Assembly (NCBI GenBank): GCA_045630965.1
Contig: JAZQTU010000013.1
Coordinates: 1 to 64,000, forward strand
Source: HGM04593 sp045630965
Lineage (GTDB): Bacteria > Bacteroidota > Bacteroidia > Bacteroidales > Bacteroidaceae
DNA: 64,000 nucleotides
Direction of reading: 5' to 3'
Below are positions 46,104 through 55,395 of this stretch, piece after piece. Each line of letters opens with the position of its first letter. The first letter of the stretch is position 1. The notes beneath the pieces were generated by a model. That model was not told the DNA's origin and made no database searches. It saw only the letters and a program-made list of their open reading frames with translations. The translations under genes were made by a program, and so were the position numbers.

Positions 46104-49100
46104 TTATTCTTCAACGTTAGTGTCTGCAGTCACAATTTCAACTTTCTTGATTACGTTACCGCTATTGTCAACCATTTGCTTGCACTCCTTGCCAGCCTCG
46201 TTCTTGGCTGTCTCATATTCGTAGTGCTCTTCAACATCATCCGTCGCTTTCACAAACTTTACAAGGTAACCCTCTCTTGTTATGATCTTTGGGTTTGAAG
46301 CATCAAGAAGTTCCTCCTTTTCAACATTGGTTACATCGGTTGACTTAGGCTTTAGCAAATAGGCAATTTCATGCACCTTATTCTTGATGTTGGCTTTGCT
46401 GGGATCAACCTTCTCTATTGTGTTGTCAGGAAGTGTAATATTCACCTTACCGCATTTTGCAACAAGATAGCAGTTGTCATTGAGCCCGGCCAAACCACCC
46501 TGACCGTCATTCACAGACATTGTGTCGACCTTTTCACCTGTTTTAATGAATCGCACCAAGTTGCCGTCATATCCATACATAGATGGGGTCTTAAGAACAC
46601 GGTCTATAGGCTGCAATGCAGAGAATGACGATGTTGAGATACCGTCGGGTTCTGCAGTAGTGTTCAAAGAATATACAATGTCACGGCACATTACATTCCA
46701 TGTAACATTCTCATCACCACTCTTTACAACCTTTGCCCATTCTGCTGTTTCACCCTTTTTCTCTTTTGCTACATTGTAAGGGTCCTTTACAAGAATTGTA
46801 GAATTATCACTGGCACTTGTAACCTCGTTCTCATAGAAACGTCCTGTTGCAGGGTCTATGACAGATGTAGGGAAGGAAGCCTTTGGAACCCATTGTCCGC
46901 TTACGCTCAAATATTCAAACGGAGACTTGTCGCAGAACACCGAATTATCCTGGAAGTGGTTACGGATGAAGTTGTTGATGAAGCGGATCATTGATGCCGC
47001 TCTACCGTAGTTCTTGTTATTGTACTCGTTTTCCACATCCTCCCATGTCGGGAATCCCTCGGCATACAACTCTGTAATAGCCTCATTTGAAGGTATATAT
47101 ACAGTATAGTGGTATGTATTGAGGAACGGAACACTGTTTATGATCTTTGTTGTAAGTTTCTGACCATCTGCAGGCTCAGGAGTTGTATAGAATATTGAGT
47201 ATATACGTGTAGAATCCTGTCTCTGCTTCTTATTTTCATCACCGGGAAGTACCTTGATATATATATCATCAAGTCCTATTTCATCAAAACCGGACATTGT
47301 ACACATCTTGTAGAACTCGTTGTAAAGACTACCGGGAGCCTCTCCGTTAGCCTTCATGTTCTGATAGACGTTTCTTCTTGGAGGTGTAGGCACTGAAGAG
47401 TAAAGACGCATCTCCTCATCCTGCTCAACAGGAGTTGTACTGTATGTTATACCGTTATCCTGCTTTATAGACTTTGAAGCAACAATAGTTGTGTTTGTCT
47501 CAAGCTGTTCACCACCGTAGAACTTTATTTCATCAGGATTCTCTGCATCAATCTTGATGGTACCGAATCCCTTTGTGAGATAATACTGCTTGTCGGCATG
47601 TACATAAGGTTTCTCCTCTCTATTATTATGTACTATAATAAGGTATTCGAGCAGGTCAGTCATACGGTTGACAAGAAGAGCATTGCCACCGAAATTACCA
47701 TTGACAGGCAAAGAGTAGTTTGTAGACTCCACTTTTGATATATTACCGAGTGTATCCAGTTTCAGGTTCAGATTACCGGCATTGACATCATATTTTATTG
47801 ACCAGAATTCAACCTCAGTTCCTGAATTCTTTTCACGTTCGTTGTCATAACGGAACTCATACATTTTAGGTGAGTTGCCTTCAAACGTAACGGGGTCGAA
47901 ATAACGGAATTTGCTGTCATCAGGAAGAATCAACGTATATTTTGCATCCATCGCAAGCAGATAGAAGTCGTAACTGAGCTGGTCAATCACATTCTTCATG
48001 ATTGTCATGTTCTCATTAACGAGTGTAGGCGCTGTTACAGCCGAGTATGCAGCAGGAGCAAAGACCTCATTAAGAAGATATACGACACCGTTGTTTGCCA
48101 CGATACACTCATCGACATGCTCTTCGCGCAGTTTCATATCGTCGTTGGCATCGTTGGTAATCTTGTCGAACTTGCTCTTTACTGTATTTACGAATGAAGG
48201 CTTCATCAAGTTGTTCAGGAACGGAGCAATATTCTGCTGAGGCACACTGTCAAGTGCCTGAAGCAGGGTTCCCTCATTTTCTTCGCTCCAAGTTTCAGGA
48301 ACATCTATTTCAGGAGCATAACGCTCAAGAAGGAAGTGTCCGGGGCCATCCAATGCTGCGAAATACTCATAGAGTTTGTCATCCTTTGGAACAAACATCG
48401 CAGCCATATCGCTTTGACGACCAAGATTTGAAGCGTAGTCATTCTTACCCGGGTCAAAGAGCAGAAGTTCTCCACTAAGAACAGAGATTCCTTCGAGCAT
48501 ATCATAGCTGGTAAAATCAGCTTCATTAAAATAGCGCAATTTGAACACACTATCGGTTGATGCATGACGTTCTCTGTAACTTGCTGTAAGATTAGCATCG
48601 TACACAGGCACACAGAAACGGTCAAGGAGGTGGCTGAAGATTTTCAGATCCTTATGAGCGCGTATCTCACCTGCCATATTTGTAGGAGGAAGAAGCACAT
48701 CGTCAAGGCGGTAGATATAACCATTCTTGCAGGCAATTGTCAAAGTATCGTCAGAGAACTCACCGTAGCTGACATCACTCTTGAGGACCTTGTTGCCATA
48801 AATCATTACAGAGCCGTCCTCATAAAGTTTTGAGTTACCGTCCTTTTTCTGAAAAAGGAAGTTCACGTCATCCACAGTGAGGGCGTTTCTCTTTAGGTAA
48901 TCACCAAGGAAGTGCACCATCATCGGGGTTGTACCGTCCATGGCAATACGGGAGCTGTCCGTTCTTTCCTTACCACGCAGATTGTCCCAATAGACATTGT
49001 ATGTTGGCCATGCAGCATGGTTCTCATATGAGTTTGCATGCACAAGCGGAACTGTATCAAGTTCGTGCAACGAAGTGGTTCTGCGCAAGCACAGGCCTTC

Positions 49101-49538
49101 CTGTTCCGGATTCGCACCGGTATTTGCCATCATGTCAAGCAACAGAGTATTGTTCAACATAGAGCCATAAAGCAGAATTTTCATCTGCGCCTTTGACATT
49201 TCAGGAATACAGCTTACTCCCCAAGGGTTACCGCCGGGGGCGAAGAATCTCTCGAAAGCCTTGTCGTCAGCAACAAAAAGGGTCTTGCTACCGGTATGGT
49301 TCAATGTCTCCATTTCACCAAGGCTGTCAATGAGCTCGACATAGTAATTGTAAGTACAATTCGCAGTACCCTCTTTCAGGAAGGAATAGATGCTCGCACC
49401 CAACCAATCAGGTTCGGTGTCATCATACTTGTAATCGTCAAGCCAATCCCTGCACGACTGCAATGAACCGCCCACAAAAAGCAGGCACACAGCAAGAAGC
49501 AAAGCTCTGCAAAATTCATTTAAACGGTGCTTAAACAT
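46104..49538 (-). CDS. Large fasciclin (FAS1)-domain lipoprotein (first module)
   Basis: 1144 residues from the ATG at 49536-49538; the longer frame uses a TTG inside a T-run and is unlikely. Lipoprotein signal with Cys at about 29 (LFVGGSLQSC). At least three FAS1-like units: about 45-190 (TLFVADDKAFERFFA, LLYGSMLNNTLLLDMM), about 270-500 (HKDLKIFSHLLDRFCVP, AMFVPKDDKLYEYFAALDG) and about 510-860 (TLILPDDSKF, VYIPSNEAITELYAEG). First gene of the array and probably the first expressed. Repeated adhesive domains on a surface lipoprotein ahead of SusC/SusD are unusual. Confidence 0.88.
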   Translation of the reverse strand: MFKHRLNEFCRALLLAVCLLFVGGSLQSCRDWLDDYKYDDTEPDWLGASIYSFLKEGTANCTYNYYVELIDSLGEMETLNHTGSKTLFVADDKAFERFFAPGGNPWGVSCIPEMSKAQMKILLYGSMLNNTLLLDMMANTGANPEQEGLCLRRTTSLHELDTVPLVHANSYENHAAWPTYNVYWDNLRGKERTDSSRIAMDGTTPMMVHFLGDYLKRNALTVDDVNFLFQKKDGNSKLYEDGSVMIYGNKVLKSDVSYGEFSDDTLTIACKNGYIYRLDDVLLPPTNMAGEIRAHKDLKIFSHLLDRFCVPVYDANLTASYRERHASTDSVFKLRYFNEADFTSYDMLEGISVLSGELLLFDPGKNDYASNLGRQSDMAAMFVPKDDKLYEYFAALDGPGHFLLERYAPEIDVPETWSEENEGTLLQALDSVPQQNIAPFLNNLMKPSFVNTVKSKFDKITNDANDDMKLREEHVDECIVANNGVVYLLNEVFAPAAYSAVTAPTLVNENMTIMKNVIDQLSYDFYLLAMDAKYTLILPDDSKFRYFDPVTFEGNSPKMYEFRYDNEREKNSGTEVEFWSIKYDVNAGNLNLKLDTLGNISKVESTNYSLPVNGNFGGNALLVNRMTDLLEYLIIVHNNREEKPYVHADKQYYLTKGFGTIKIDAENPDEIKFYGGEQLETNTTIVASKSIKQDNGITYSTTPVEQDEEMRLYSSVPTPPRRNVYQNMKANGEAPGSLYNEFYKMCTMSGFDEIGLDDIYIKVLPGDENKKQRQDSTRIYSIFYTTPEPADGQKLTTKIINSVPFLNTYHYTVYIPSNEAITELYAEGFPTWEDVENEYNNKNYGRAASMIRFINNFIRNHFQDNSVFCDKSPFEYLSVSGQWVPKASFPTSVIDPATGRFYENEVTSASDNSTILVKDPYNVAKEKKGETAEWAKVVKSGDENVTWNVMCRDIVYSLNTTAEPDGISTSSFSALQPIDRVLKTPSMYGYDGNLVRFIKTGEKVDTMSVNDGQGGLAGLNDNCYLVAKCGKVNITLPDNTIEKVDPSKANIKNKVHEIAYLLKPKSTDVTNVEKEELLDASNPKIITREGYLVKFVKATDDVEEHYEYETAKNEAGKECKQMVDNSGNVIKKVEIVTADTNVEE

Positions 49539-49618
49539 AAATGCAATTTTATTAATTATTATTTTTTTCTTTTTTTTAATATTTCGCAAAAAGGCATACC
49601 TACCCCTTACTTAACATG

Positions 49619-49626
49619 CAAAAATA
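49619..49626 (-). promoter_or_regulatory. -7 element of the FAS1-SusC-SusD array
   Basis: Exact TATTTTTG on the minus strand, predicted start near 49612, leaving a 73-base leader before the ATG at 49538. A weak -33 only. No regulator binding site or nearby regulator was recognised. Confidence 0.5.
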
Positions 49627-49704
49627 TGAAAATTAAACAAACCTTTGCATAAAATCCTATATTTTTTTACCCCAAACTGCTCTTTTTACACATTTTACAG
49701 TAAA

Positions 49705-49748
49705 AAAATCTTCCGAACCTGCCACTACTACAGGAAACGGAAGATTTT
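49705..49748 (-). terminator. Terminator of the propeller lipoprotein/DUF pair
   Basis: 11-base arms AAAATCTTCCG (49705-49715) and CGGAAGATTTT (49738-49748), with a second CCTG/CAGG pair inside. It lies 36 bases after the stop at 49785 and ends with A/T runs. The rest of 49539-49784 is AT-rich and holds only the array's promoter. Confidence 0.75.
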
Positions 49749-49784
49749 AACATTTTGATTATTTTAACAATATTGTGTTAAAAA

Positions 49785-51287
49785 TCATTTAGAACAACTT
49801 GAATATTTAACATTCACCGACTCACCTTTCACCACCTCGACAAACTCGTGCGGAGTTATTTTAACCTCTTCGACCATGAACTCCGGAACATTGTACGAAC
49901 GGTCAAAAAAGTCATAATATTCAGCACTCTCCTGAGGCAACAGGAATGCCTTTTCTGCAACCCCGTCATCATTCACGTGGGCTATGTACAGACGGCTGTA
50001 ATTGGTGTCGTCACGACGGCTTGCAAAGAGTATCCACCTGCCGGAACTACTCCAGGAATGATAGCTTTCGGGATAGGGAGAATTGGCTTTTTCCAGCGGC
50101 CAGAAGCCCTTTGTCTTAATATCCATGAGATAAAGGTCGGCATCCTTGTGCCATATATGAAAACATCCATATTCAGCCAAAGCAAAGAGCATATACCTTC
50201 CGCACGGAGAAACACGCGGGAATGTAGCGCTCTTACCCAAAGCCGATGCCGCAAACAGCGTATCCACAGCCCCGAAGCCACCGGTTTCTGAGTTCCATGC
50301 ACGGCTCAATATATCATATTTTATCTCCTTATAACGCATCACAAGTTCCCCCTCCCAATTAATGGAAGTATCAAGGCGTTCCATATGCGCAGAGCAATAG
50401 TACAGCGTTCTGCCGTCGGCCGACCAGCAAGGAAAGACCTCCAGGTCATAGAGGTTGTTTGCCACATGTGAAACCGTCTCATTCACCGGGTCGTATACAA
50501 TAATATCGCTCGCCTTGTCTTGAACTTCCACCTTATTGGAATTTCTTGTATGGAACACCTGTCCGGTATTGTTTACGGAATAGGCAACAATATCGTATTT
50601 GGGGTTGAACGACGGATAGACACCTGCTGAAATTGTTGAATCGGTCTTGAGATTCAGTTTCTTGGGCTCGCCGTCATGTACAAAAACCGTTCCGCCCAGA
50701 TGCTGTCGCACATGGAACTGCATATTATCAGTCCTGTGATTCTTGTATGCATGACAATTGATACACTGTCCCTCGGGTTCTGCGCTAACAAGCCTATTGC
50801 TATATATTACCTTTTCGTCGTAGGCAGAGAGATCACGTTGGCATATCTTCAGTTCCTCGTATGCCACATATGAAGGCGGGATAAGACGATAGGAGATATA
50901 ACGGTCAATAGAATCGAGAGATACGTTAAAACTGAACGGCGCATAGCTGTTCCATTTACCATTTTCCCTTACACACACCGCAACTTCGACAGCTTTGCCT
51001 TTAGCAACTTCGAGCAGACCGCGCCACTCTTCGATTGAAGGAGCCACCTCCTTGCCTGCAAAAAGCAGTTCCTTTCCACCAGCAGAAAGAGATGTAATGA
51101 ATTTGTCACCCTCCTCCTCTATTCTGAATGTAAGAGGAGCTATATTATACGGAATGGTAACGTCGGTGTATTGCGGATAAATTTCCGGCTTGCGATCAAC
51201 ACGCACACTCTCCTTCGGCAACGAGGGAGTACAGGACTGTATGACAAGAAGCAGAATAGAAACTGCTATTCCCAATATATTTTTCAT
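49785..51287 (-). CDS. Lipoprotein with WD40/PD40-like beta-propeller and a single CxxCH haem motif
   Basis: 500 residues. Lipoprotein signal with Cys19 (VIQSC). After an N-terminal beta domain (about 30-140), there is a c-type haem motif CINCH (Cys175, Cys178, His179). A TolB/PD40-type propeller follows (about 210-460; GVYPSFNPKYDIVAYSVN, VFPCWSADGRTLYYCSA, TFPRVSPCGRYMLFALAE, HSWSSSGRWILFASRR). It looks like a periplasmic or surface electron-transfer or sensing protein. Its substrate is unknown. It is 4 bases from the next gene (51292), a polytopic membrane protein, and they are probably one unit. Confidence 0.8.
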   Translation of the reverse strand: MKNILGIAVSILLLVIQSCTPSLPKESVRVDRKPEIYPQYTDVTIPYNIAPLTFRIEEEGDKFITSLSAGGKELLFAGKEVAPSIEEWRGLLEVAKGKAVEVAVCVRENGKWNSYAPFSFNVSLDSIDRYISYRLIPPSYVAYEELKICQRDLSAYDEKVIYSNRLVSAEPEGQCINCHAYKNHRTDNMQFHVRQHLGGTVFVHDGEPKKLNLKTDSTISAGVYPSFNPKYDIVAYSVNNTGQVFHTRNSNKVEVQDKASDIIVYDPVNETVSHVANNLYDLEVFPCWSADGRTLYYCSAHMERLDTSINWEGELVMRYKEIKYDILSRAWNSETGGFGAVDTLFAASALGKSATFPRVSPCGRYMLFALAEYGCFHIWHKDADLYLMDIKTKGFWPLEKANSPYPESYHSWSSSGRWILFASRRDDTNYSRLYIAHVNDDGVAEKAFLLPQESAEYYDFFDRSYNVPEFMVEEVKITPHEFVEVVKGESVNVKYSSCSK

Positions 51288-51291
51288 AGCA

Positions 51292-53238
51292 TCAGTTAGT
51301 TCTTATTTTACGTACAAAGAAATAGAAGTAGAAATAAGTATCGGCATACTCCTTGAAGTGAGGTGCCATCTCCTCCTCCTTCATACCTTTATATTTCTTG
51401 GTCTTTGCAACAAATGTCTCCAGCCTGCGCTGAATGCTCTTTGAAACAAACCTGTCTACAAAAGCAGGCCCAACGCTCACAGTATTGCCTTTATCGATAT
51501 TAAGAAACAATAGCAATGCTTCCTGATAATTCTTTGGAAGTTTCTGCGGCTTGCATTCATTGAGATAGCGTTCGAATATATACCAGAATGCTTTCTGATC
51601 CTTGCGTATCATCGCTGATGAAAGAGCAACTTCGAGGAAAAGTTGTGTAGCACCCTCGGGTAAATATTTGAATTCCTTTGTAAGCCACGCCTCGACAAAC
51701 GATTCATCGACATCCAAATTGTCGTTATAACAGAAAAGTTGAAGCGGCATAGCAAACTCATTGGATTTCTCAATCAATGCCGGGTCCTGTATATAAGACT
51801 CCATTTCCCTCGCCCAACCACGATAGAACAATGTACGTTTCAGGATGTTGATATATCTCTGCGCCAGCCTGTATTCTCCTGAAAGAATCATTGAACGTAC
51901 CGCATGCTTAAGGTATTCGATTCTCCAGCCATACTCTACAGCATCTTCGACACACCAACGATAACAGAAATTAAACTTGCCATACTGGAAATATGCCATT
52001 TTACCACCTGTTTGTGTCAGATGCACAGGCATTGGAGCAAGAATATCAGAACTACCGTCGGGATAGGAGAACATTTCGGCGCCGGCAGTCCCCATCTTGA
52101 ACAAGGCAATATTTTTGTTCAAGACAACCTGACGGGTTGGCACATCGGTATCCTTTGCATAATCAGCAACATCGCGCCAGCGATAGCTCCACATATCTCT
52201 ATTCTGTTTGTTCTCTATGCGAAAATTGGTATCATTGTACCAAAAAACCCACAGGAAAAGTATAGTAAAAAGGAGAACAGAGAGGGCAACGATATATTTA
52301 GCCTTTTCACTACCATTCAAACGTGAACGGAAAGCAACAAGTACACAAAAAGCAACAAGAGAGAGAGCCAGAACAGCAAATGGTACCCAATAAAGATGTA
52401 TCAAGTGCCAATATGAGAAACTCGTATGCTCAACCTTTGCAACATACGATGCCACCCATTGTGAAACCGGCAGCCCTACACCATATATATGTTCCACAGC
52501 AACCGTTGTATAAAGACGATAGAACAGTTGTGGCACAGATATCACAACTACGGTAGCCACAGCAAGAGTTACTAGAGGCAAAAGCAAACCTTTACGCTCA
52601 GCAACAGCTGAAGCAACTGAATACAGCGCCATAAGGATGGATGTAAACAACGCGTATACACCTATCAGCGGATAGCCTACAAGACACCATGCAACTATAA
52701 ATAGAACACGTACAGGAGCATTCATGCGCTTATAGCATAACATAGCAAGCAACGAGAGCAATGTTGCCACCAGTGCCATATAATAATATCCGGGTTGTTT
52801 CAGGTAGAATATCCAATATCCCAATTGCGTATTGCTTGCCAACAGCGCCACGACAGGCACCAATGCCAGTAACTTATAGCTTGCCGGCAGGTCAAAGAGT
52901 TTGACTACAAGCCTGTAGACAGCATACAGCAATGCAACATACACTGCCGCACCCAAAGCCGGATAGCGTAAGAACTGCACAAGGAAACTTGCCACATAGT
53001 GCAACATACCAGCCGGTTTAGACATCATACTGTCAAAGAAAAGATCATCGAAAAGGAAAACAGATAGTTCGTTCACACGGAACAGCAGTGCCGACTCATA
53101 TGTAGACAGAACAGCCCAAAGCCCTACAAAGAAGAACAGTGGGAACAGCGTCACCGCCCTGTCAAGCTTGTCTAAAGAGACGGAGCGGGTTACACGCCCG
53201 CTCTGCCTATTGGTATTATTTTTATTGGTTTTAGCCAT
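51292..53238 (-). CDS. Polytopic membrane protein with soluble C-terminal domain (DUF6057-like)
   Basis: 648 residues. About nine to ten hydrophobic helices in residues 25-340 (LFPLFFFVGLWAVL, LLALVPVVALLASN, VLFIVAWCLVGYPLIGVYALF, YIVALSVLLFTILFLWVFWY), then a soluble helical domain of about 300 residues. This matches, in my memory, an uncharacterised Bacteroidetes family (DUF6057); the identity is not certain. It may anchor or energise the haem-propeller lipoprotein encoded just downstream. Confidence 0.65.
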   Translation of the reverse strand: MAKTNKNNTNRQSGRVTRSVSLDKLDRAVTLFPLFFFVGLWAVLSTYESALLFRVNELSVFLFDDLFFDSMMSKPAGMLHYVASFLVQFLRYPALGAAVYVALLYAVYRLVVKLFDLPASYKLLALVPVVALLASNTQLGYWIFYLKQPGYYYMALVATLLSLLAMLCYKRMNAPVRVLFIVAWCLVGYPLIGVYALFTSILMALYSVASAVAERKGLLLPLVTLAVATVVVISVPQLFYRLYTTVAVEHIYGVGLPVSQWVASYVAKVEHTSFSYWHLIHLYWVPFAVLALSLVAFCVLVAFRSRLNGSEKAKYIVALSVLLFTILFLWVFWYNDTNFRIENKQNRDMWSYRWRDVADYAKDTDVPTRQVVLNKNIALFKMGTAGAEMFSYPDGSSDILAPMPVHLTQTGGKMAYFQYGKFNFCYRWCVEDAVEYGWRIEYLKHAVRSMILSGEYRLAQRYINILKRTLFYRGWAREMESYIQDPALIEKSNEFAMPLQLFCYNDNLDVDESFVEAWLTKEFKYLPEGATQLFLEVALSSAMIRKDQKAFWYIFERYLNECKPQKLPKNYQEALLLFLNIDKGNTVSVGPAFVDRFVSKSIQRRLETFVAKTKKYKGMKEEEMAPHFKEYADTYFYFYFFVRKIRTN

Positions 53239-53325
53239 ATTTTGTGTTGATTATAGCACAATTGACAATATACTGCAACTAAACACAGGACAACAACCTT
53301 ATATAATCCTGTCTAAAGCAAAGAC

Positions 53326-54405
53326 TCAAAAGAGGCCACGCCTTGACCTGTCAAGCATATAATGGTCAAGCAGGACAAGCGCCGCCATAGCTTCGACAAC
53401 GGGCACCGCACGTGGAACAACACAGGGGTCGTGACGTCCGTGCGCCAGCAGAGTAGTTTCTTCTCCTGACGATGTCACAGTATTCTGCTCCATAAGCAAC
53501 GTAGCCACAGGCTTGAAGGCAACCCTGAAGTATATGTCGTTACCATTGGATATACCGCCCTGTACACCACCGCTATTATTGGTGCGGGTAGCTATCCTGC
53601 CATTATCATTATAGAAGATGTCGTTCTGCTCCGACCCTCGGCCTGATGCAGCGTCGAAACCATTGCCATACTCAAAACCCTTGACAGCATTAATTGAGAG
53701 CATCGCATGCGCCAGCGATGATGTCAACTTGTTGTACAATGGCTCGCCAAGACCTGCTGGAGCACCCTTTACAACGCATGTCACAACGCCGCCAACAGTA
53801 TCACCCTGGCGTTTGACATCAAGGATAAGTTCTTCCATAGCCTTTGCTTTTTCGGCATCGGGACAACGTACAGCATTACTCTCCACAGCAGATAGGTCAT
53901 AAGACTCATAGCCGTTATCAAGCTTTATACCACCGACCTGCGATGTGTAAGCCTGGACTGATATTCCCAACTGCTTCAATGCCATTTTGGCAAAGGCACC
54001 GGCACAGACCCTTACTGCGGTTTCACGAGCCGAAGAACGTCCTCCGCCACGATGGTCACGCAGACCATACTTGCAGTCATAGACATAATCGGCATGTGAA
54101 GGACGATAGACCGAACGCATATTGTCGTAGTCACCGCTACGCGTATTGTCATTCTTTATAATGAATGCAATGGAAGTTCCGGTAGTGCGTCCCTCGAAAA
54201 CTCCCGACAATATCTGCACCTCATCCTGTTCCTTGCGCGCTGTGGTGATGTTGCTTTGTCCGGGGCGACGACGATTCATCTCGCTCCTTATAAAGTCTTC
54301 ATCAACGACAATCCCTGCAGGAAAGCCGTCAAGTACGCCACCTATTGCCACACCGTGTGACTCACCGAATGTAGTCAGACGCAAAAGCCTACCGATACTG
54401 TTCAT
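53326..54405 (-). CDS. aroC: Chorismate synthase
   Basis: Seventh step of the shikimate pathway: makes chorismate from EPSP, using reduced FMN. 359 residues with the family signatures GESHGVAIGGVLDG (14-27), the RPGQSN segment, and DHRGGGRSSARETA (about 116-129), and a conserved histidine near residues 10-17. Complete. Its neighbours are a DUF gene and slyD with no obvious pathway link. Confidence 0.95.
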   Translation of the reverse strand: MNSIGRLLRLTTFGESHGVAIGGVLDGFPAGIVVDEDFIRSEMNRRRPGQSNITTARKEQDEVQILSGVFEGRTTGTSIAFIIKNDNTRSGDYDNMRSVYRPSHADYVYDCKYGLRDHRGGGRSSARETAVRVCAGAFAKMALKQLGISVQAYTSQVGGIKLDNGYESYDLSAVESNAVRCPDAEKAKAMEELILDVKRQGDTVGGVVTCVVKGAPAGLGEPLYNKLTSSLAHAMLSINAVKGFEYGNGFDAASGRGSEQNDIFYNDNGRIATRTNNSGGVQGGISNGNDIYFRVAFKPVATLLMEQNTVTSSGEETTLLAHGRHDPCVVPRAVPVVEAMAALVLLDHYMLDRSRRGLF

Positions 54406-54467
54406 TTATATTGTATTATCCTTAATTAATATCAAAAAGGAGATGTTTTATTCACGCACAAATTGCA

Positions 54468-55037
54468 TCAATGGCAACAGCCACCTTCGCAACCGCCGTC
54501 ACCGCCACAGCTACCGCCGTTGCAACCGCTGCAACCGCTGCATGAAGCCTTGAGCGAGTCGTAGAACTTCTTGAGTTCAGACTCTTTGGCCGGACGAGCC
54601 TCAACAACGCTTCCTACAAACTGCAAATCACAGCCAGCCAAAGGATGATTGAAGTCCATTGTAACTTTTAGAGGAGTAACCTCCTTTACAGTTCCAAGAA
54701 TAGGTGAACCGTCGGCACGCATCATCTCTACGACATTGCCTGCATAGATATGCGCAGAATCGAACTTACCGTCAATAGTAAATACCTCACGGTCAAAATC
54801 CTGAACATGATCGGGGTCATAGTCTCCGTAAGCGTCAGCCGATAGGATTGTAAAATCAAATGTATCACCCTTCTTAAGATCCTTAAGATTCTCTTCAAAA
54901 GCGTCAAGTGTATATCCCACACCTGTCAAGAAGGCAAAAGGCTGTTCACGTGTTGTCTTTTCAACCTCTTCACACTCACCGTTACGGTGTGACACCAATG
55001 TGTATGCCACACGCAGATATTTGTTTGTTGCTTCCAT
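54468..55037 (-). CDS. slyD: SlyD-type FKBP peptidyl-prolyl isomerase with metal-binding tail
   Basis: 189 residues. FKBP domain interrupted by the IF chaperone domain typical of SlyD, starting YTLVSHRNGE and continuing VGYTLDAFEENLKDLKKGDTFDF (about 37-59, with residues joined here across the fold). Ends in a Cys/Gly/His-rich tail (from about 166: CSGCSGCNGGSCGGDGGCEG, then GCCH) able to bind nickel or zinc. Folds proteins and can supply metal to nickel enzymes. Third FKBP-type gene in this window. It is transcribed away from the GH cluster. Confidence 0.92.
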   Translation of the reverse strand: MEATNKYLRVAYTLVSHRNGECEEVEKTTREQPFAFLTGVGYTLDAFEENLKDLKKGDTFDFTILSADAYGDYDPDHVQDFDREVFTIDGKFDSAHIYAGNVVEMMRADGSPILGTVKEVTPLKVTMDFNHPLAGCDLQFVGSVVEARPAKESELKKFYDSLKASCSGCSGCNGGSCGGDGGCEGGCCH

Positions 55038-55395
55038 TTATATTTTGTTTTATTTAATGTTTCGTTGTCAAAGCGCAATATTTTCGCATTATTCCGACAA
55101 ACTTACAAAAAAAATGTTTTTCAAGCCTACTTTGACAAAGAAATATTTTGCAGAATTAACCTCGAAAGATTGTTTTTTCATAAAGCCACACACAGCCGGA
55201 TGGTGTCAAAAAAGCGGTTTTGACACGCTAAAAGAGGAATTCTTAAAAAACATACAAAAATCCTTTATTATTAAAATACAAATAAGTATTTTCGCAAATG
55301 TTTGAGAGGGAGCAGCCCCAATTCAGGGAGAACCCAAAGAGTGCATCCTCGAAAAATACAAACCGGAACACATAACTAACAATAAAAGAAAAAAC
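55038..55395. other. Gene-free region between divergent slyD and the GH130 gene
   Basis: No convincing gene; the open frame over 55000-55305 lacks a start context and family motifs. Contains poly-A/T and the promoters of both genes; a TATTTTCG-like -7 element near 55288 (one mismatch) could serve the GH130 gene. I saw no repeat or RNA fold here. Confidence 0.5.

Noticed and set aside
33573..49538. Standard polysaccharide-utilisation locus
   Set aside because: SusC/SusD pairs are present but no glycoside hydrolase, sulfatase, peptidase or regulator is in the array.
55000..55305. 101-residue open frame on the plus strand before the GH130 gene
   Set aside because: No family motif, overlaps the slyD start, and spans the promoter region; low-complexity Phe/Lys-rich translation of AT-rich DNA.
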